A stretch of 64,000 nucleotides of DNA from Cognatundibacterium oligocarboniphilum (lineage in GTDB: Bacteria; Pseudomonadota; Gammaproteobacteria; Burkholderiales; Burkholderiaceae_D). Location: assembly GCF_013377855.1 (NCBI RefSeq), contig NZ_JABXYJ010000009.1:46922-110921 (forward strand). Direction: 5' to 3'. The stretch's first letter is position 1. Every line of letters begins with the position of its first letter. This document shows, piece by piece, positions 16,997 to 26,475 of the stretch. The translations under genes and the position numbers were made by a program. The notes under the pieces are model-generated. The model searched no databases. It saw only the letters and a program-made list of their open reading frames with translations, and was not told where the DNA came from.

Positions 16997-19900
16997 CTAT
17001 CTGAGTGGTGGAATCGCTTGCGGCACCATCGGTCTGACAGGCTGTTCCTGCAGGCGTTTCATCAGAATCTGCAGTGCGGTTTCCAGTTGCTGATCCTGGC
17101 CGAGGAAAGTCGCATGTGGCAGGTTATTGACTTCCACATCAGGGATAACGCCGATGCCTTCGACCAGCCAGCGGCCATCCATACTGAACTGGGCAGATTC
17201 GGCAGCGCGGATCATGCCGTTATCGGACAGCGTATTATTATCCGATAGCCAGACTCCGGCACCGGCAGTGCGTTTGCCGACCAGTGGCCCCAGTTGCAGG
17301 GCTTTGATACCGGCGGCAAAGGTCTCGCCGTCTGAATAAGTCAGCTCGTCCACCAGTACCACCAGATGCCCGCGGAAAGTCTGCTGCATATTGGTATTCG
17401 GTGCCGTATGCGGGCCTGCCCAGAATGCCCAGGATTTGCGCAGCAGTTTTTCGATGATCCAGCTATCGATATTGCCACCGCGGTTGCGTCGCACGTCGAT
17501 GATTAATCCATCCCGGTCGATGTTACTGTAAAACTCGCGTGCGAAGGCGTTGATATCCTGCGACCCCATTGCCCGCAGATGCAGGTAACCGATGCGACCT
17601 TTCGAGGCTTCCTGAACGCGGGCGCTGCAGCTTTGCTCCCAGTCGCTGTAACGCAGGTTGGCATGCTGGCTCATGCTGACCGGTGTGACGATGGTTGCAT
17701 GCGGTGCCTGATTGCCGCGTCGCAGCTGCAATAAAACCGGTTTCCCTGCCTGATTGATCAGCAGATCGGTGATGTCGCGCGCTTCGGCAACGGCCTGCCC
17801 GTTAACGCGCAGGATCACATCACCTTCCTTCACATTCACATCCGGCTGGGCCAGCGGCGCACGCTCGGCTGGCAAATCTGGCTCGCTGCGGTAGATGTGT
17901 TCAATGCGCACGCCATCTGCGGTACGGCTCAGTACAGCTCCCAGTGATGCAGGTGTGCCTTCGGCTGCGGCTTTACGGATATCGCCGGGGCGAAACTGCG
18001 AATGCAGCGCACCGACTTCGCTGACCATCAATGCCAGCACATCGTTGAGTTCATTCCGGTCTGTGACGCGCTCGGCCAGCGGCGCATATTTGTCGCGGAT
18101 TTTTTTCCAGTTCACTCCGCGCATGGCAGGGTCATACAGGTAATCCCTGTGCATGCGCCAGGCGTCACCAAACATCTGCCGCCATTCCTGACGCGGATTC
18201 ACCATAAAGCTCCAGTCGCTGATAGCGACTTTCGCTTTGCTGATATCTGCCGGTGCTTTGGCACCAGCTTCGACGATCAGGAAATCGCCGTTGCCGGTTG
18301 TTGCTGCGATGCGGTAATAGACCCGCCGTTTATCGGCAGACACCTCGAATTCGCGCACGCCGCTGGCAAACACTTCCGGCTGCGGCGAATTTTTGCTGAT
18401 CGCCAGCGTCTTGAGCGTGCCGCGTTCTTCGCTGCCATCCTGTTCCAGCAGATACAGGCGCTTGTCGTCGGTCGCAAGATAGCGGTAATTACCTGCAGGC
18501 AGCGGTACCTGATACATCCGCTCCGATAGCCCCGGATAGTCAATCGCAGGTAGTTTTGGCTGCAGCACCGGTTTGGCGGCGGCGTTCTGAACGGGCGTTG
18601 TCTCTTCCGGTTTGTCTGCCGTGGCAGGTTGAGCGGTGTTCTTTGCCGGTTTGCTCAGTTCGTCATCAGCCTTGAACGGGAAACTGTGATTGTTTTGCAG
18701 TGCCAGAGCAAATACGCCGGTGCGCTTATCAAAGCCGGGGCCCATGTTGCGGTCCCCCCAGGGCGCGCGGTTACTGACCTGAAATTGGCGTTCGGATAAA
18801 AAATACAGCCAGCGTCCGTCGCCGGAAAAAACCGGGCTATGCGAATCATAGCGGTCGGTCGTGACCACATGCATCTGACGGGAATCCAGTGCATACAGCA
18901 TGATTTGCTGATGATGAATCTGATGATCCGGTCTGACGATGGCGAGCGCCTTGCTGTCCGGTGACCAAACCAGTTCACTGTAGCTATCGATGCCTTGTTT
19001 GCCGGCATCATCAATGACGCTATTCGCTTTATTGCGCAGATTCAGCAGCCAGACCCGGCCCCGCTTATCGGTGTGGGCGAGCCACTGGCCATCGGGTGAT
19101 GGATACAGGTTAAAGCGATGCACGTCGCCATGACTGGTCAGCGCTTCCGGCTGGCCGACGCCGTTTGCCGGGAATGCCCAGATCTCGTTTTCGCCGCTGC
19201 TGTCGACGATCGCATAAACGGTCTGCTCATCGGGGGCCAGCACCGCGGCGCGGGCACGGGCACCTGCGGGTACCGGCAGGTCAATCCGGCGCTGCTGCCC
19301 GGTACCGGCGAGACTGAGGTGACCGCGCGCGGTAAACAGCAGGCGCTCTGATCTGGCGGCTAAGCTGGTATTGGTCAGATAGTCCAGCGGATTGCGGATC
19401 AGGCGCGCGCGCTGCTGATCGAAATCGGATACCAGCTCAATACCGGGCGTCTGGTCGGTGTGACTGGCAATGTCCAGCACATGCAGGTCTGCGCCAAGCT
19501 GATAGACGATTTTGCCATCACCCAATGCCGCATTCCGCACATCCCATTCCTGATGTGCTGTCAGTGCCTGCGCATCGCTGCCATCGGGATTGGCCATCCA
19601 GAGATTGAAAGCGCCATTGCGGTCGCTGAGAAAATACAATTTGTCCTGCCACCACATCGGGCGCCGGTTGTTGCTCTGCTCCGCGGCAAACAAACGGACG
19701 GCGTCGTCTTTGCCCTGCAGATCGTAGCGCCAAAGCTGGGCGATAGCACCGCCACGGTAATGTCTGGCGTTATCGTTGGTCATCTGCAGACCGAAGCGGG
19801 TGAAAAACAGATAACGGCCACTGTCGTCCAGTGTCGCCTCATTCGCGTCCGCCACCGGAAACACCCGCCGCTGCAGGGTTTGCGGATCAATCGCAGCAAT

Positions 19901-20350
19901 CACGCGGTGTGCGTTTGGTCCGGTGCTGTTGAGCGTGCTGACCAGTACTTCTCCCTGCGTCGTCCAGCCGAGCACATTGACGACGTCGTTCTCAAAACTG
20001 ATCCGCTTTGGTAAGCCGCCATTGACCGGCATCACATAGGCTTCGACCGGACCTTCATAGGCAGCGGAAAAAGCCAGCCACTGACCGTTTTGCGAGATGG
20101 CAGGCAGGGTCTCTGCCGACGGATGGGTCGTCAGCCTCTGCGCGGTGCCGCCTTGTATGCCGACTTTCCATAAATCTCCTTCGGCGGTAAACACCAGTTG
20201 CCCGTTGCGGACTGCCGGAAAACGGTAATACGCCGGTGCAGCCAGTGCTTCGCTGGTCCAGTTGTTCAGGCTGAGTGCTATGGAACATGCCAGCAGGCTG
20301 CGTTGCCATTGCCGGCGGCTGAAATGGGGAAGGAAAGTGGGTCGTCTCAT
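16997..20350 (-). CDS. Secreted tricorn-like S41 family protease
   Basis: 1117 residues from the ATG at 20350. A signal sequence (LLACSIALSLNN...ALAAPAYY, about residues 18-40) precedes two beta-propeller regions of TolB/WD40-like repeats (about 45-560; repeated DGKIVY, SPDGQWLAHTDKRGRVWLL and WSPDSKALAI units), a Pro/Ala/Lys-rich spacer, a PDZ domain (VKEGDVILRVNGQAV, about 840) and the S41 catalytic core with nucleophile Ser1006 in ELTYSDGETFAAG and the GGNID oxyanion region. Tricorn-type proteases trim peptides down to small fragments; export implies envelope or extracellular proteolysis. A longer in-frame extension to 20551 lacks a plausible N-terminus. Confidence 0.9.
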   Translation of the reverse strand: MRRPTFLPHFSRRQWQRSLLACSIALSLNNWTSEALAAPAYYRFPAVRNGQLVFTAEGDLWKVGIQGGTAQRLTTHPSAETLPAISQNGQWLAFSAAYEGPVEAYVMPVNGGLPKRISFENDVVNVLGWTTQGEVLVSTLNSTGPNAHRVIAAIDPQTLQRRVFPVADANEATLDDSGRYLFFTRFGLQMTNDNARHYRGGAIAQLWRYDLQGKDDAVRLFAAEQSNNRRPMWWQDKLYFLSDRNGAFNLWMANPDGSDAQALTAHQEWDVRNAALGDGKIVYQLGADLHVLDIASHTDQTPGIELVSDFDQQRARLIRNPLDYLTNTSLAARSERLLFTARGHLSLAGTGQQRRIDLPVPAGARARAAVLAPDEQTVYAIVDSSGENEIWAFPANGVGQPEALTSHGDVHRFNLYPSPDGQWLAHTDKRGRVWLLNLRNKANSVIDDAGKQGIDSYSELVWSPDSKALAIVRPDHQIHHQQIMLYALDSRQMHVVTTDRYDSHSPVFSGDGRWLYFLSERQFQVSNRAPWGDRNMGPGFDKRTGVFALALQNNHSFPFKADDELSKPAKNTAQPATADKPEETTPVQNAAAKPVLQPKLPAIDYPGLSERMYQVPLPAGNYRYLATDDKRLYLLEQDGSEERGTLKTLAISKNSPQPEVFASGVREFEVSADKRRVYYRIAATTGNGDFLIVEAGAKAPADISKAKVAISDWSFMVNPRQEWRQMFGDAWRMHRDYLYDPAMRGVNWKKIRDKYAPLAERVTDRNELNDVLALMVSEVGALHSQFRPGDIRKAAAEGTPASLGAVLSRTADGVRIEHIYRSEPDLPAERAPLAQPDVNVKEGDVILRVNGQAVAEARDITDLLINQAGKPVLLQLRRGNQAPHATIVTPVSMSQHANLRYSDWEQSCSARVQEASKGRIGYLHLRAMGSQDINAFAREFYSNIDRDGLIIDVRRNRGGNIDSWIIEKLLRKSWAFWAGPHTAPNTNMQQTFRGHLVVLVDELTYSDGETFAAGIKALQLGPLVGKRTAGAGVWLSDNNTLSDNGMIRAAESAQFSMDGRWLVEGIGVIPDVEVNNLPHATFLGQDQQLETALQILMKRLQEQPVRPMVPQAIPPLR

Positions 20351-20480
20351 GGAATATGATAGAAATAATGATGTTAACGTGCTGTGATGGATATAAAAAA
20401 CAGACAGGATAGTGACGACAGTCTGCGCATATTTGTTTTGTAAGGAAAAAAGAAAAAAATGTACCAGACTGTAAAACAGT

Positions 20481-20509
20481 TTGGCGGACACAGTGATACC
20501 GCTTATACA
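20481..20509 (+). promoter_or_regulatory. Candidate promoter of the GH44 gene
   Basis: TTGGCG (20481-20486) and TATACA (20504-20509) with 17-bp spacing lie about 105 bp before the GH44 start. The remainder of the 264-bp divergent gap between the protease and hydrolase genes is AT-rich near 20370-20460 and shows no clear operator. Confidence 0.4.
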
Positions 20510-20614
20510 ATGGGGTAACGCCAAAATGGTTTTGCGTAAGCCCTGTTTCACGCAGACTGATATCGCTGGCAGGTATTACATATATCGCCATATCGTATTG
20601 CAACGGAGTCACTG

Positions 20615-22390
20615 ATGAGACCAGTTAACCTGCTGAAAGTTCTGACCATGTTAAGCGTGTCAGTACCGCTGTCGCTGGTGTATGCGCAGAGTGTGACTTT
20701 CAGCATTGATACGCATTCTGAACGTCAAAATATCAGCCCTCTGATTTATGGTTTCAATGCCTATGCCGACGGCAGTGGCCGCACCGGCTGGGACGTGCAT
20801 GGCGGCAGGACTGCGCTGGAAAGTGTCAATCTGGCTGCGCGGCGCATGGGCGGCAACAACATGACCAGCTATAACTGGGAAAACGGGGTCAGCAACTCCG
20901 GTGCTGACTGGTGCCATTCTTCGAATGCCGGCGTCAGTTATGCCAGCGATGCCGGCTTGCCGAATCAGGGCAGTGGTCTGGCTTATTACTCGCCTGGAGC
21001 CGCGCTGACCAGCTTTCACGACCAGTCGCTGGCGCTGGGCACGTTTTCTTTGCTGCAGTTGCCTGCTGCCGGTAAATTGCCGAAAGACATTGTGAATCTG
21101 TATCCACCTGCAACCTGCAATGGCTCTGCCTTATGGCAAAGTAGCGCCGGGCCTTCCAACGTGGATGTGACCCGCTGGCTCGATATCGTGAATGACAAAC
21201 CAGTCAGCGCCGGTGCGTTGAGTCTGACGCCATCGCTGGATGACGGAGTGGTGTATATCGATGAGGAAATCAGCTTTCTCCTGAAAAAATACGGTAAGGC
21301 ATACAGCACGAAGGGTGTGAAAGCCTACGAACTGGATAATGAACCGGATCTCTGGCATGTCTGGCCGACTCCGTGGGGGGAAGGCACCCATTCTCATCTG
21401 TATCCGGCGCTGACGACAGTCAGCGATGTGCTGCAGAAAAATCAGGCGCTGGCAACAACCGTGAAGCGTATGGACAGCTCTGCACAGACTTTCGGCCCGG
21501 CGTTGAGCGGGTATCTGGGGTTGTTCAGCTTGTGGTCGGTCTGGGATGGCGTGCAGGGGCATCAGCCGTCAGACTGGAATCAGTACAATGTTGAGCCGTA
21601 TCTGAGTAAAAACACCGGCGACCGTTATCGCTATAACGGCATGACGATGGCGAATGTATATCTGGACAAGATGCGCCAGGCATCGACGGCAGCTGGCAGG
21701 CGTCTGCTGGATGTGTTTTCGCTTCATTATTATCCGCAGGTTTCTTCGGCACCGGCTGACCGGGTGCAGGCTCCGCGCAGCCTGTGGGATGCCAGTTATG
21801 TCGAACCGAGCTGGATCACGCAACCTGGTTACGGCTTTACCGACGGCCGCGCTCTGCAACTGCTACCCAAGCTGAAACAATCTGTCAGCGATTTTTATCC
21901 TGGCACCAGACTGGCAGTGACCGAATATGATTTCGGCGGACGTGATGATGTCACCGGTGCTGTCGCGCAGGCCGATGCGCTGGGCACTTTCGGCAAGCAG
22001 GGCGTATATCTGGCGACGTATTTCGGTGATGTGGAAGGTTACATCGCGGCAGGATTTAAAATTTTCCGTAACTATGACGGTAACAAATCGGTGTTTCCGG
22101 AAATTTCAGTGCATGCGGCCTCTACCAATGACAGCAACGGCACCGTGTACGCGGCAGTCAGCGCCGCAAATCCGGCGGTGCTGCACATTATCGCGATCAA
22201 CCGCCTGAGCACGCCGTTAAATTCAAGCCTGCAGATCAATGCAGATAATGCTTTTCACACAGCGCAGGCATGGGGTGTGGATGGCAGCAGCAATCAGGTC
22301 ACAGCGCGTGCCGGCGTCGGCAGCATCTCTCAAAATCAGTTCAGCTACACATTGCCCGCCTGGTCGGTATTGCATTTCGTCCTGCAGTGA
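20615..22390 (+). CDS. Secreted glycoside hydrolase family 44 enzyme
   Basis: 591 residues with a signal peptide ending near LVYAQSVTFS (residue about 25). GH44 landmarks are ISPLIYGFNAYA, RRMGGNNMTSYNWENGVSNSG, the acid/base Glu243 in YELDNEPDLWH, SLHYYPQ and the nucleophile Glu437 in VTEYDFGG. The C-terminal approximately 100 residues form the beta-sandwich usual in this family. GH44 enzymes cleave beta-1,4-glucans, xyloglucan or mannan outside the cell. No carbohydrate-binding module or dockerin is attached. GGAG lies 7 bp before the ATG. With the tricorn-like protease it points to use of polymers outside the cell. Confidence 0.9.
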   Translation: MRPVNLLKVLTMLSVSVPLSLVYAQSVTFSIDTHSERQNISPLIYGFNAYADGSGRTGWDVHGGRTALESVNLAARRMGGNNMTSYNWENGVSNSGADWCHSSNAGVSYASDAGLPNQGSGLAYYSPGAALTSFHDQSLALGTFSLLQLPAAGKLPKDIVNLYPPATCNGSALWQSSAGPSNVDVTRWLDIVNDKPVSAGALSLTPSLDDGVVYIDEEISFLLKKYGKAYSTKGVKAYELDNEPDLWHVWPTPWGEGTHSHLYPALTTVSDVLQKNQALATTVKRMDSSAQTFGPALSGYLGLFSLWSVWDGVQGHQPSDWNQYNVEPYLSKNTGDRYRYNGMTMANVYLDKMRQASTAAGRRLLDVFSLHYYPQVSSAPADRVQAPRSLWDASYVEPSWITQPGYGFTDGRALQLLPKLKQSVSDFYPGTRLAVTEYDFGGRDDVTGAVAQADALGTFGKQGVYLATYFGDVEGYIAAGFKIFRNYDGNKSVFPEISVHAASTNDSNGTVYAAVSAANPAVLHIIAINRLSTPLNSSLQINADNAFHTAQAWGVDGSSNQVTARAGVGSISQNQFSYTLPAWSVLHFVLQ

Positions 22391-22516
22391 GATGAGATGC
22401 AGCCAGGTCTGCATCCTCCTCTGCATACCATCATCCGGTATGCGCTGCGCCTGTCCGGCATACCGTTCCTGACTCTGTCATACCCGAATTACTCAGTGAG
22501 GGTATGTGGTGTGTTC

Positions 22517-22598
22517 AATATACTCCCCGCCAGTATTTTTAAACGCCGTTTATTTATGAAGACTTCCGGCAGTTTTTATTAAAAACTAGGGGGAGTAT
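22517..22598 (-). repeat. Intergenic repeat copy A (GGGGAGTAT / hairpin family)
   Basis: 82-bp copy in minus orientation, 127 bp after the GH44 stop. Right edge is GGGGAGTAT (22590-22598); left edge is AATATACT-ccccgcc-AGTAT (22517-22536), the hairpin end of the family. Related copies lie at 37786, 44579 and 59027. The middle is AT-rich and poorly conserved. No open reading frame is inside. Confidence 0.75.
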
Positions 22599-22614
22599 AT
22601 AAAATTGGCCCATG

Positions 22615-22636
22615 AAAAAAGGCAGCCGCAGCTGCC
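22615..22636 (-). terminator. Intrinsic terminator after argD
   Basis: GGCAGC (22621-22626) pairs with GCTGCC (22631-22636) around a 4-nt loop. Read on the minus strand it is followed by six T (22620-22615), placed 32 bp after the aminotransferase stop. Confidence 0.85.
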
Positions 22637-22667
22637 TTCTGAAGAAACCATCCGCTGATGGAAAAAT

Positions 22668-23858
22668 TTATTTTTTGATCTGTGCCAGGATCTCGCGCAG
22701 CATCGTCAGCATCTGGTCAATTTCTTCTTTGCTGACGTTCAGTGCGGGCATAAAACGCAGCAGGTCAGGACGCGGTGAATTCAGCAGCAGACCAAACGGT
22801 TCCATGTTGCGTGCGATCTCGACGATCTGCGCACCGATCGGCTGACCCAGTTTCAGCGCGCGCAATAAACCTTCGCCGCGTTCGCCCTGCAAACCGAAAT
22901 CGTCAGACAGCTTCGTCAGTTGCTGGCTCAGATAAGCACCGTTTTCTTTCACCGCAGCGAGAAATTCCGGTTGGCCGACGGTTTTGAGCACGGCAATGCC
23001 GACCGCGGTCATCAAGGGTGCGCCGTTGTATGTGCCGCCCTGGTCGCCGGGTACAAAGCAGGCCACCTCTTCACGGCATAGCAGAGCCCCCAGTGGTACG
23101 CCGCCGCCGATGCCTTTGGCCAGCGTCATGATGTCCGGTTCGATTCCGGACAACTGGTAGCCAAACAATTCACCGGTACGCCCCATGCCGGTCTGCACCT
23201 CATCCACGATCAGCAGGATGCCATGTTTTTTGGTAAGTGCCCGCAATGCCTGCATGAATTCCCGGGCTGCGGGAATCACACCGCCTTCGCCCTGTACTGG
23301 CTCAAGCATGATGCCGACGGTTTTATCGGTAATCAGTTTTTCGACAGACGCAATATCGTTCAGGTCTGCTTTTGGGAAGCCGGTGACCTGTGGCGCGAAA
23401 ATCGTATCCCAGCCCGGCTTGCCGGATGCCGACATCATGGCCAGCGTGCGGCCGTGGAAGCTGTGGTCAAAGGTAATGATTTCGTAAGCGCCGTTCTTGT
23501 TCAGCTGACCCCATTTGCGCGCCAGTTTGACGGCACCTTCGTTGGCTTCGGCGCCGCTGTTGGTGAAAAACACCCGGTCAAAACAGGATTGCTGCGTCAG
23601 CATGGTCGCCAGTTCCACCATCGGGGCATTATAGAAAGCAGGGGAAGGATTCAGCAGTTTTTGCGATTGCGCCACCAACGCTTCGTGAATCACGGCAGGA
23701 CAATGTCCGAGACAGTTCACCGCCCAACCCTGCAGGTAATCCAGATAGCGCTTGCCGTTATTGTCAGTCAGCCACATGCCACGGCCTTCGGTAAACACGA
23801 TTTCCGGGCGCGGCGTGATGTACATCAGAGAATTGACGTTGTACTGGCTGAATTCCAT
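22668..23858 (-). CDS. argD: Acetylornithine aminotransferase (argD-like, PLP class III)
   Basis: 396 residues. It converts N-acetylglutamate semialdehyde and glutamate to N-acetylornithine in arginine synthesis. Class III signatures are present: [52 protein letters not shown] and the PLP Lys248 in [17 protein letters not shown] 23858 was chosen because AAGGAG sits 8 bp upstream; the frame stays open upstream but those codons lie inside the leader and terminator. Related class III enzymes (ornithine or 4-aminobutyrate aminotransferases) are alternatives. An upstream leader with four tandem Arg codons supports the arginine assignment. Confidence 0.88.
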   Translation of the reverse strand: MEFSQYNVNSLMYITPRPEIVFTEGRGMWLTDNNGKRYLDYLQGWAVNCLGHCPAVIHEALVAQSQKLLNPSPAFYNAPMVELATMLTQQSCFDRVFFTNSGAEANEGAVKLARKWGQLNKNGAYEIITFDHSFHGRTLAMMSASGKPGWDTIFAPQVTGFPKADLNDIASVEKLITDKTVGIMLEPVQGEGGVIPAAREFMQALRALTKKHGILLIVDEVQTGMGRTGELFGYQLSGIEPDIMTLAKGIGGGVPLGALLCREEVACFVPGDQGGTYNGAPLMTAVGIAVLKTVGQPEFLAAVKENGAYLSQQLTKLSDDFGLQGERGEGLLRALKLGQPIGAQIVEIARNMEPFGLLLNSPRPDLLRFMPALNVSKEEIDQMLTMLREILAQIKK

Positions 23859-23919
23859 TTCTAGACTCCTTAGGCAATCGATACGGGTGTGTGGGACAAG
23901 CAAGGATAAAACAAAGGCA

Positions 23920-23946
23920 AAAAAAAACCACAGGAATGGCCTGTGG
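23920..23946 (-). terminator. Intrinsic terminator inside the argD 5' leader (candidate attenuator)
   Basis: CCACAGG (23946-23940 on the minus strand) and CCTGTGG (23934-23928) form a 7-bp stem with a 5-nt loop, followed by eight or more T. It reads in the direction of argD and ends about 60 nt before its ATG, with no good promoter between. It is either an attenuator or the end of a ~145-nt short RNA. Confidence 0.8.
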
Positions 23947-23983
23947 CTGGGGTCTGATACAGCGGTCTTAACGACACGCAGGG

Positions 23984-24067
23984 TCAATGACACATCCGCC
24001 CAGGCTCATAGTATGAGCGGCGACGTCGCACGATATTTGGTGAAGACATGTCAGGGAAAATTTTCAT
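23984..24067 (-). CDS. Putative arginine leader peptide upstream of argD
   Basis: Twenty-seven codons starting at ATG 24067 (or 21 codons from the in-frame ATG at 24049) and stopping with TGA at 23986-23984. The peptide contains VRRRRS: four successive Arg codons (CGA CGT CGC CGC) at codons 14-17, plus one Arg near the end. The terminator stem starts 37 nt after the stop. The predicted promoter would start transcription at or within a base or two of ATG 24067, so the ORF may be leaderless; no Shine-Dalgarno precedes either ATG. The architecture is that of a ribosome-mediated attenuator sensing Arg-tRNA. That function is inferred and unproven. Confidence 0.5.
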   Translation of the reverse strand: MKIFPDMSSPNIVRRRRSYYEPGRMCH

Positions 24068-24074
24068 ACAGCGG

Positions 24075-24103
24075 ATAGTAGGACTTTTTGCGCACTGCGT
24101 CAA
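24075..24103 (-). promoter_or_regulatory. Sigma-70 promoter of the argD leader
   Basis: On the minus strand TTGACG (24103-24098) and TACTAT (24080-24075) are separated by exactly 17 bp, preceded by an AT-rich tract (24104-24165). Expected start is near 24067-24068, giving a leader of about 210 nt to the argD ATG. Confidence 0.65.
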
Positions 24104-24313
24104 AATAAATTTTCAGAAAATCCGTGAAAAATTTGATGTTAATAAAATAAAAATAAATAGGCTGGCAGATAGCCCACCGAGCTGCCTTATTTCTGCCGGC
24201 AAGGTCTCATGCATACAACGTAAAAATGTGATTATTTTCCTGACCGCTACTGGTTGATGAAATGCTACTTATCTGGCAGCGCATTGCTCGCAGCGCGCTG
24301 CCAGCGGGAGACG

Positions 24314-25339
24314 TCAGCTTGCCAGATCGGCTTCTGAGGTGAATGAATCGGCGAAAAATTCCTCTTTCGGCAACTGGCACCGGGCAACAAAATCGCGCTG
24401 CGCCGATTCGATCACCACTGGCGCACCGCAGGCATATACCTGATGATCCGACAGATCGGGGAAATCCTGCATGACCGCCTGATGGACAAAGCCGGTGCGG
24501 CCAGTCCAGTGATCATCGGCGGCGGCATTGGAAATGACCGGCACGTACTTAAAGTACGGCAGCTTGCCTGCCCATTCTTCGCACAGGGCGTGCATGTACA
24601 GATCGGCAGGACGGCGGCCGCCCCAGTACAGGGTCACCGGACGGGACGATTCGAGATAGATCAGATGTTCCATGATCGCCTTGACCGGTGCAAAACCCGT
24701 GCCGGAAGCCAGCAGAATCACCGGTTTATCACTGTCTTCGCGCAGGAAGAAACTACCGTGCGGGCCTTCAAAGCGCAGGATGTCGCGCTCTTTCATGGTC
24801 GAAAAAACCTGATCGGTAAACAGGCCGCCCGGCATGTGACGGATATGCAGCGTGATGTGCTCGTCATTATGCGGTGCGTTCGCCATACTGTAGCTGCGGC
24901 GCTTGCCATCGCGCAGCATGAATTCGATGTACTGACCGGCGCGGTACTGCAGGCGTTCGTTGGCGGGTAGCTGTAAAGCGATCAGCATCACATCGTCGGA
25001 CAATTTTTCCAGCTTTGCGATGCGGGTCGGCATTTTTTTGACCGGATACTCGCCGCTGGCAACAATTTCACGTGCTTCAATCGTCAGATCGCTCTGTGGC
25101 TTTGCGCAGCAGAATAAAGACATTCCTTGCGCTGCCTCAAGCTCGGGCAAAGCGCGTTGCTGATGATGTCCATGTGCCACACTGCCAGCAAGAATTTTGC
25201 CCTTGCAGGAACCGCAGGCGCCGTTTTTGCAGCCATAGGGCAGGCCGATGCCGGCGCGTAACGCCGCATTCAGCACGGTTTCATCGGCTTCGCAACTAAA
25301 TTGACGGCCGCTGGGAGTAACAGTTACTTGAAAAGTCAT
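24314..25339 (-). CDS. 2Fe-2S ferredoxin / FAD-NAD(P) oxidoreductase fusion (CDP-6-deoxy-delta-3,4-glucoseen reductase-like)
   Basis: 341 residues. An N-terminal plant-type ferredoxin domain (about 1-90) carries the cluster ligands in GCKNGACGSCKGK plus a later Cys in SLFCCAKPQ; a ferredoxin-reductase domain follows with the FAD motif RSYSMAN and the NAD(P)-binding ILLASGTGFAPVKAI. Betaproteobacteria carry a widespread gene annotated as CDP-6-deoxy-delta-3,4-glucoseen reductase with this layout, usually without the matching sugar pathway; likely an electron-transfer reductase for an unknown oxygenase or dehydratase. ATG 25339 was chosen over an upstream start that would overlap the divergent gene. 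Confidence 0.85.
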   Translation of the reverse strand: MTFQVTVTPSGRQFSCEADETVLNAALRAGIGLPYGCKNGACGSCKGKILAGSVAHGHHQQRALPELEAAQGMSLFCCAKPQSDLTIEAREIVASGEYPVKKMPTRIAKLEKLSDDVMLIALQLPANERLQYRAGQYIEFMLRDGKRRSYSMANAPHNDEHITLHIRHMPGGLFTDQVFSTMKERDILRFEGPHGSFFLREDSDKPVILLASGTGFAPVKAIMEHLIYLESSRPVTLYWGGRRPADLYMHALCEEWAGKLPYFKYVPVISNAAADDHWTGRTGFVHQAVMQDFPDLSDHQVYACGAPVVIESAQRDFVARCQLPKEEFFADSFTSEADLAS

Positions 25340-25351
25340 ACAATTCCGGAT

Positions 25352-26293
25352 ATGAAAAAACAATTAAAAAAATGGGGCAGGCCACGCTTGCTGATTATCG
25401 GTTGCGGCGATGTCGGCATGCGCCTGTTGCCGCTGGTGCGCGATACCTTCCGTGTTTATGCCGTGACCAGCCAGCCGGCGCGTTGCGCCGAATTGCGCGC
25501 TGCCGGAGCCGTTCCGGTGGTGGCTGATCTGGATCAGCCGGACACCTTGCAGCGGCTGGCGGGGCTGGCGCATTACATTGTGCATCTGGCGCCGCCGCGT
25601 GCAGAAGGCAGCGGGGACCAGCGCACCCGTCATCTGACCGCCATTTTACCTGACCAGAGCCGCCTTGTTTATGTCAGTACGACCGGTGTGTACGGCGATT
25701 GCGCCGGAGCCAGACTGGATGAAACGCACCCGGTACGTCCGCAAAATGCCCGCGCCGTGCGGCGTGTCGCGGCAGAGCGATGGCTGCGGCGTTGGGCGCT
25801 GCAGTCGCAATCGCAACTGGCGATTCTGCGGGTGCCGGGAATCTACGCAACCGATCGTCTGCCGCTGGAGCGTCTGGAAAAGGCGACGCCTGCGCTGACG
25901 GAAGCGGATGATGTATACACCAATCATATTCATGCCGATGACCTGGCGCGCCTGATCCGGCTCGCTCTGTTCCGCGCCAGGCCGCAGCGGATCTATCACG
26001 CAGTCGATCACAGCGAACTGAAAATGGCTGAATATTTCGATCTGGTGGCCGACGCGATGGAAATGCCGCGGCCGCCGCGCTTGCCGCGTGCAGAATTGGC
26101 ACAACAGGTTTCCCCGGTGCTGTTATCGTTCATGTCTGAATCCCGCCGTCTGGATAACCGGCGGCTGCATCAGGAATTGCGGATGCAGCTGACCTATCCG
26201 CAAGTCGCCGACGGCATTGCTGCCGCCCGCGCATTTTATCTGGAACGCCGTCGCAATCTGCCTTGTGGCTTTCGTTTTTCCTGGCAGACCTAG
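25352..26293 (+). CDS. NAD(P)-binding epimerase-like protein (SDR family, YeeZ-like)
   Basis: 313 residues. Rossmann fold at the N-terminus (LLIIGCGDVGMRLLPLV, about 12-28), then the strand VYVSTTGVYGD with the Ser/Thr-Tyr of extended SDR proteins; the canonical YxxxK is not obvious (RVAAERWLR instead). Downstream TNHIHADDLARLI and YHAVDHSELKMAEYFD are common in this group. Substrate unknown. The ATG at 25352 is only 12 bp from the divergent reductase ATG at 25339, so promoters must overlap the opposite coding regions or the transcripts are nearly leaderless. Confidence 0.8.
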   Translation: MKKQLKKWGRPRLLIIGCGDVGMRLLPLVRDTFRVYAVTSQPARCAELRAAGAVPVVADLDQPDTLQRLAGLAHYIVHLAPPRAEGSGDQRTRHLTAILPDQSRLVYVSTTGVYGDCAGARLDETHPVRPQNARAVRRVAAERWLRRWALQSQSQLAILRVPGIYATDRLPLERLEKATPALTEADDVYTNHIHADDLARLIRLALFRARPQRIYHAVDHSELKMAEYFDLVADAMEMPRPPRLPRAELAQQVSPVLLSFMSESRRLDNRRLHQELRMQLTYPQVADGIAAARAFYLERRRNLPCGFRFSWQT

Positions 26294-26475
26294 CGTCGGT
26301 GCACTGCTGCAGGTATCGGGATCGTGTCAGGTAACGGCTGTGTCACGGTAACAGTGAATAATGGGCCGTGGCTGCCAGTCCCGATGTTCTTGCCTTGCGT
26401 GGGATCGGCAGAAAAATACCGCAGCATGCTTTACCCGGTCTGGCCAGTGCTACCGGTTGACTGAATGAGAGTGTG

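Noticed and set aside
24004..24016. CTCATA-g-TATGAG palindrome inside the argD leader as a repressor operator
   Set aside because: It lies downstream of the predicted start within the leader ORF; without conservation data it could equally be part of an RNA hairpin or chance.
26361..26468. 35-codon frame ending 8 bp before mgtA, considered as an mgtL-like leader
   Set aside because: No proline or other amino-acid run and no promoter or terminator arrangement; frames this long arise by chance.
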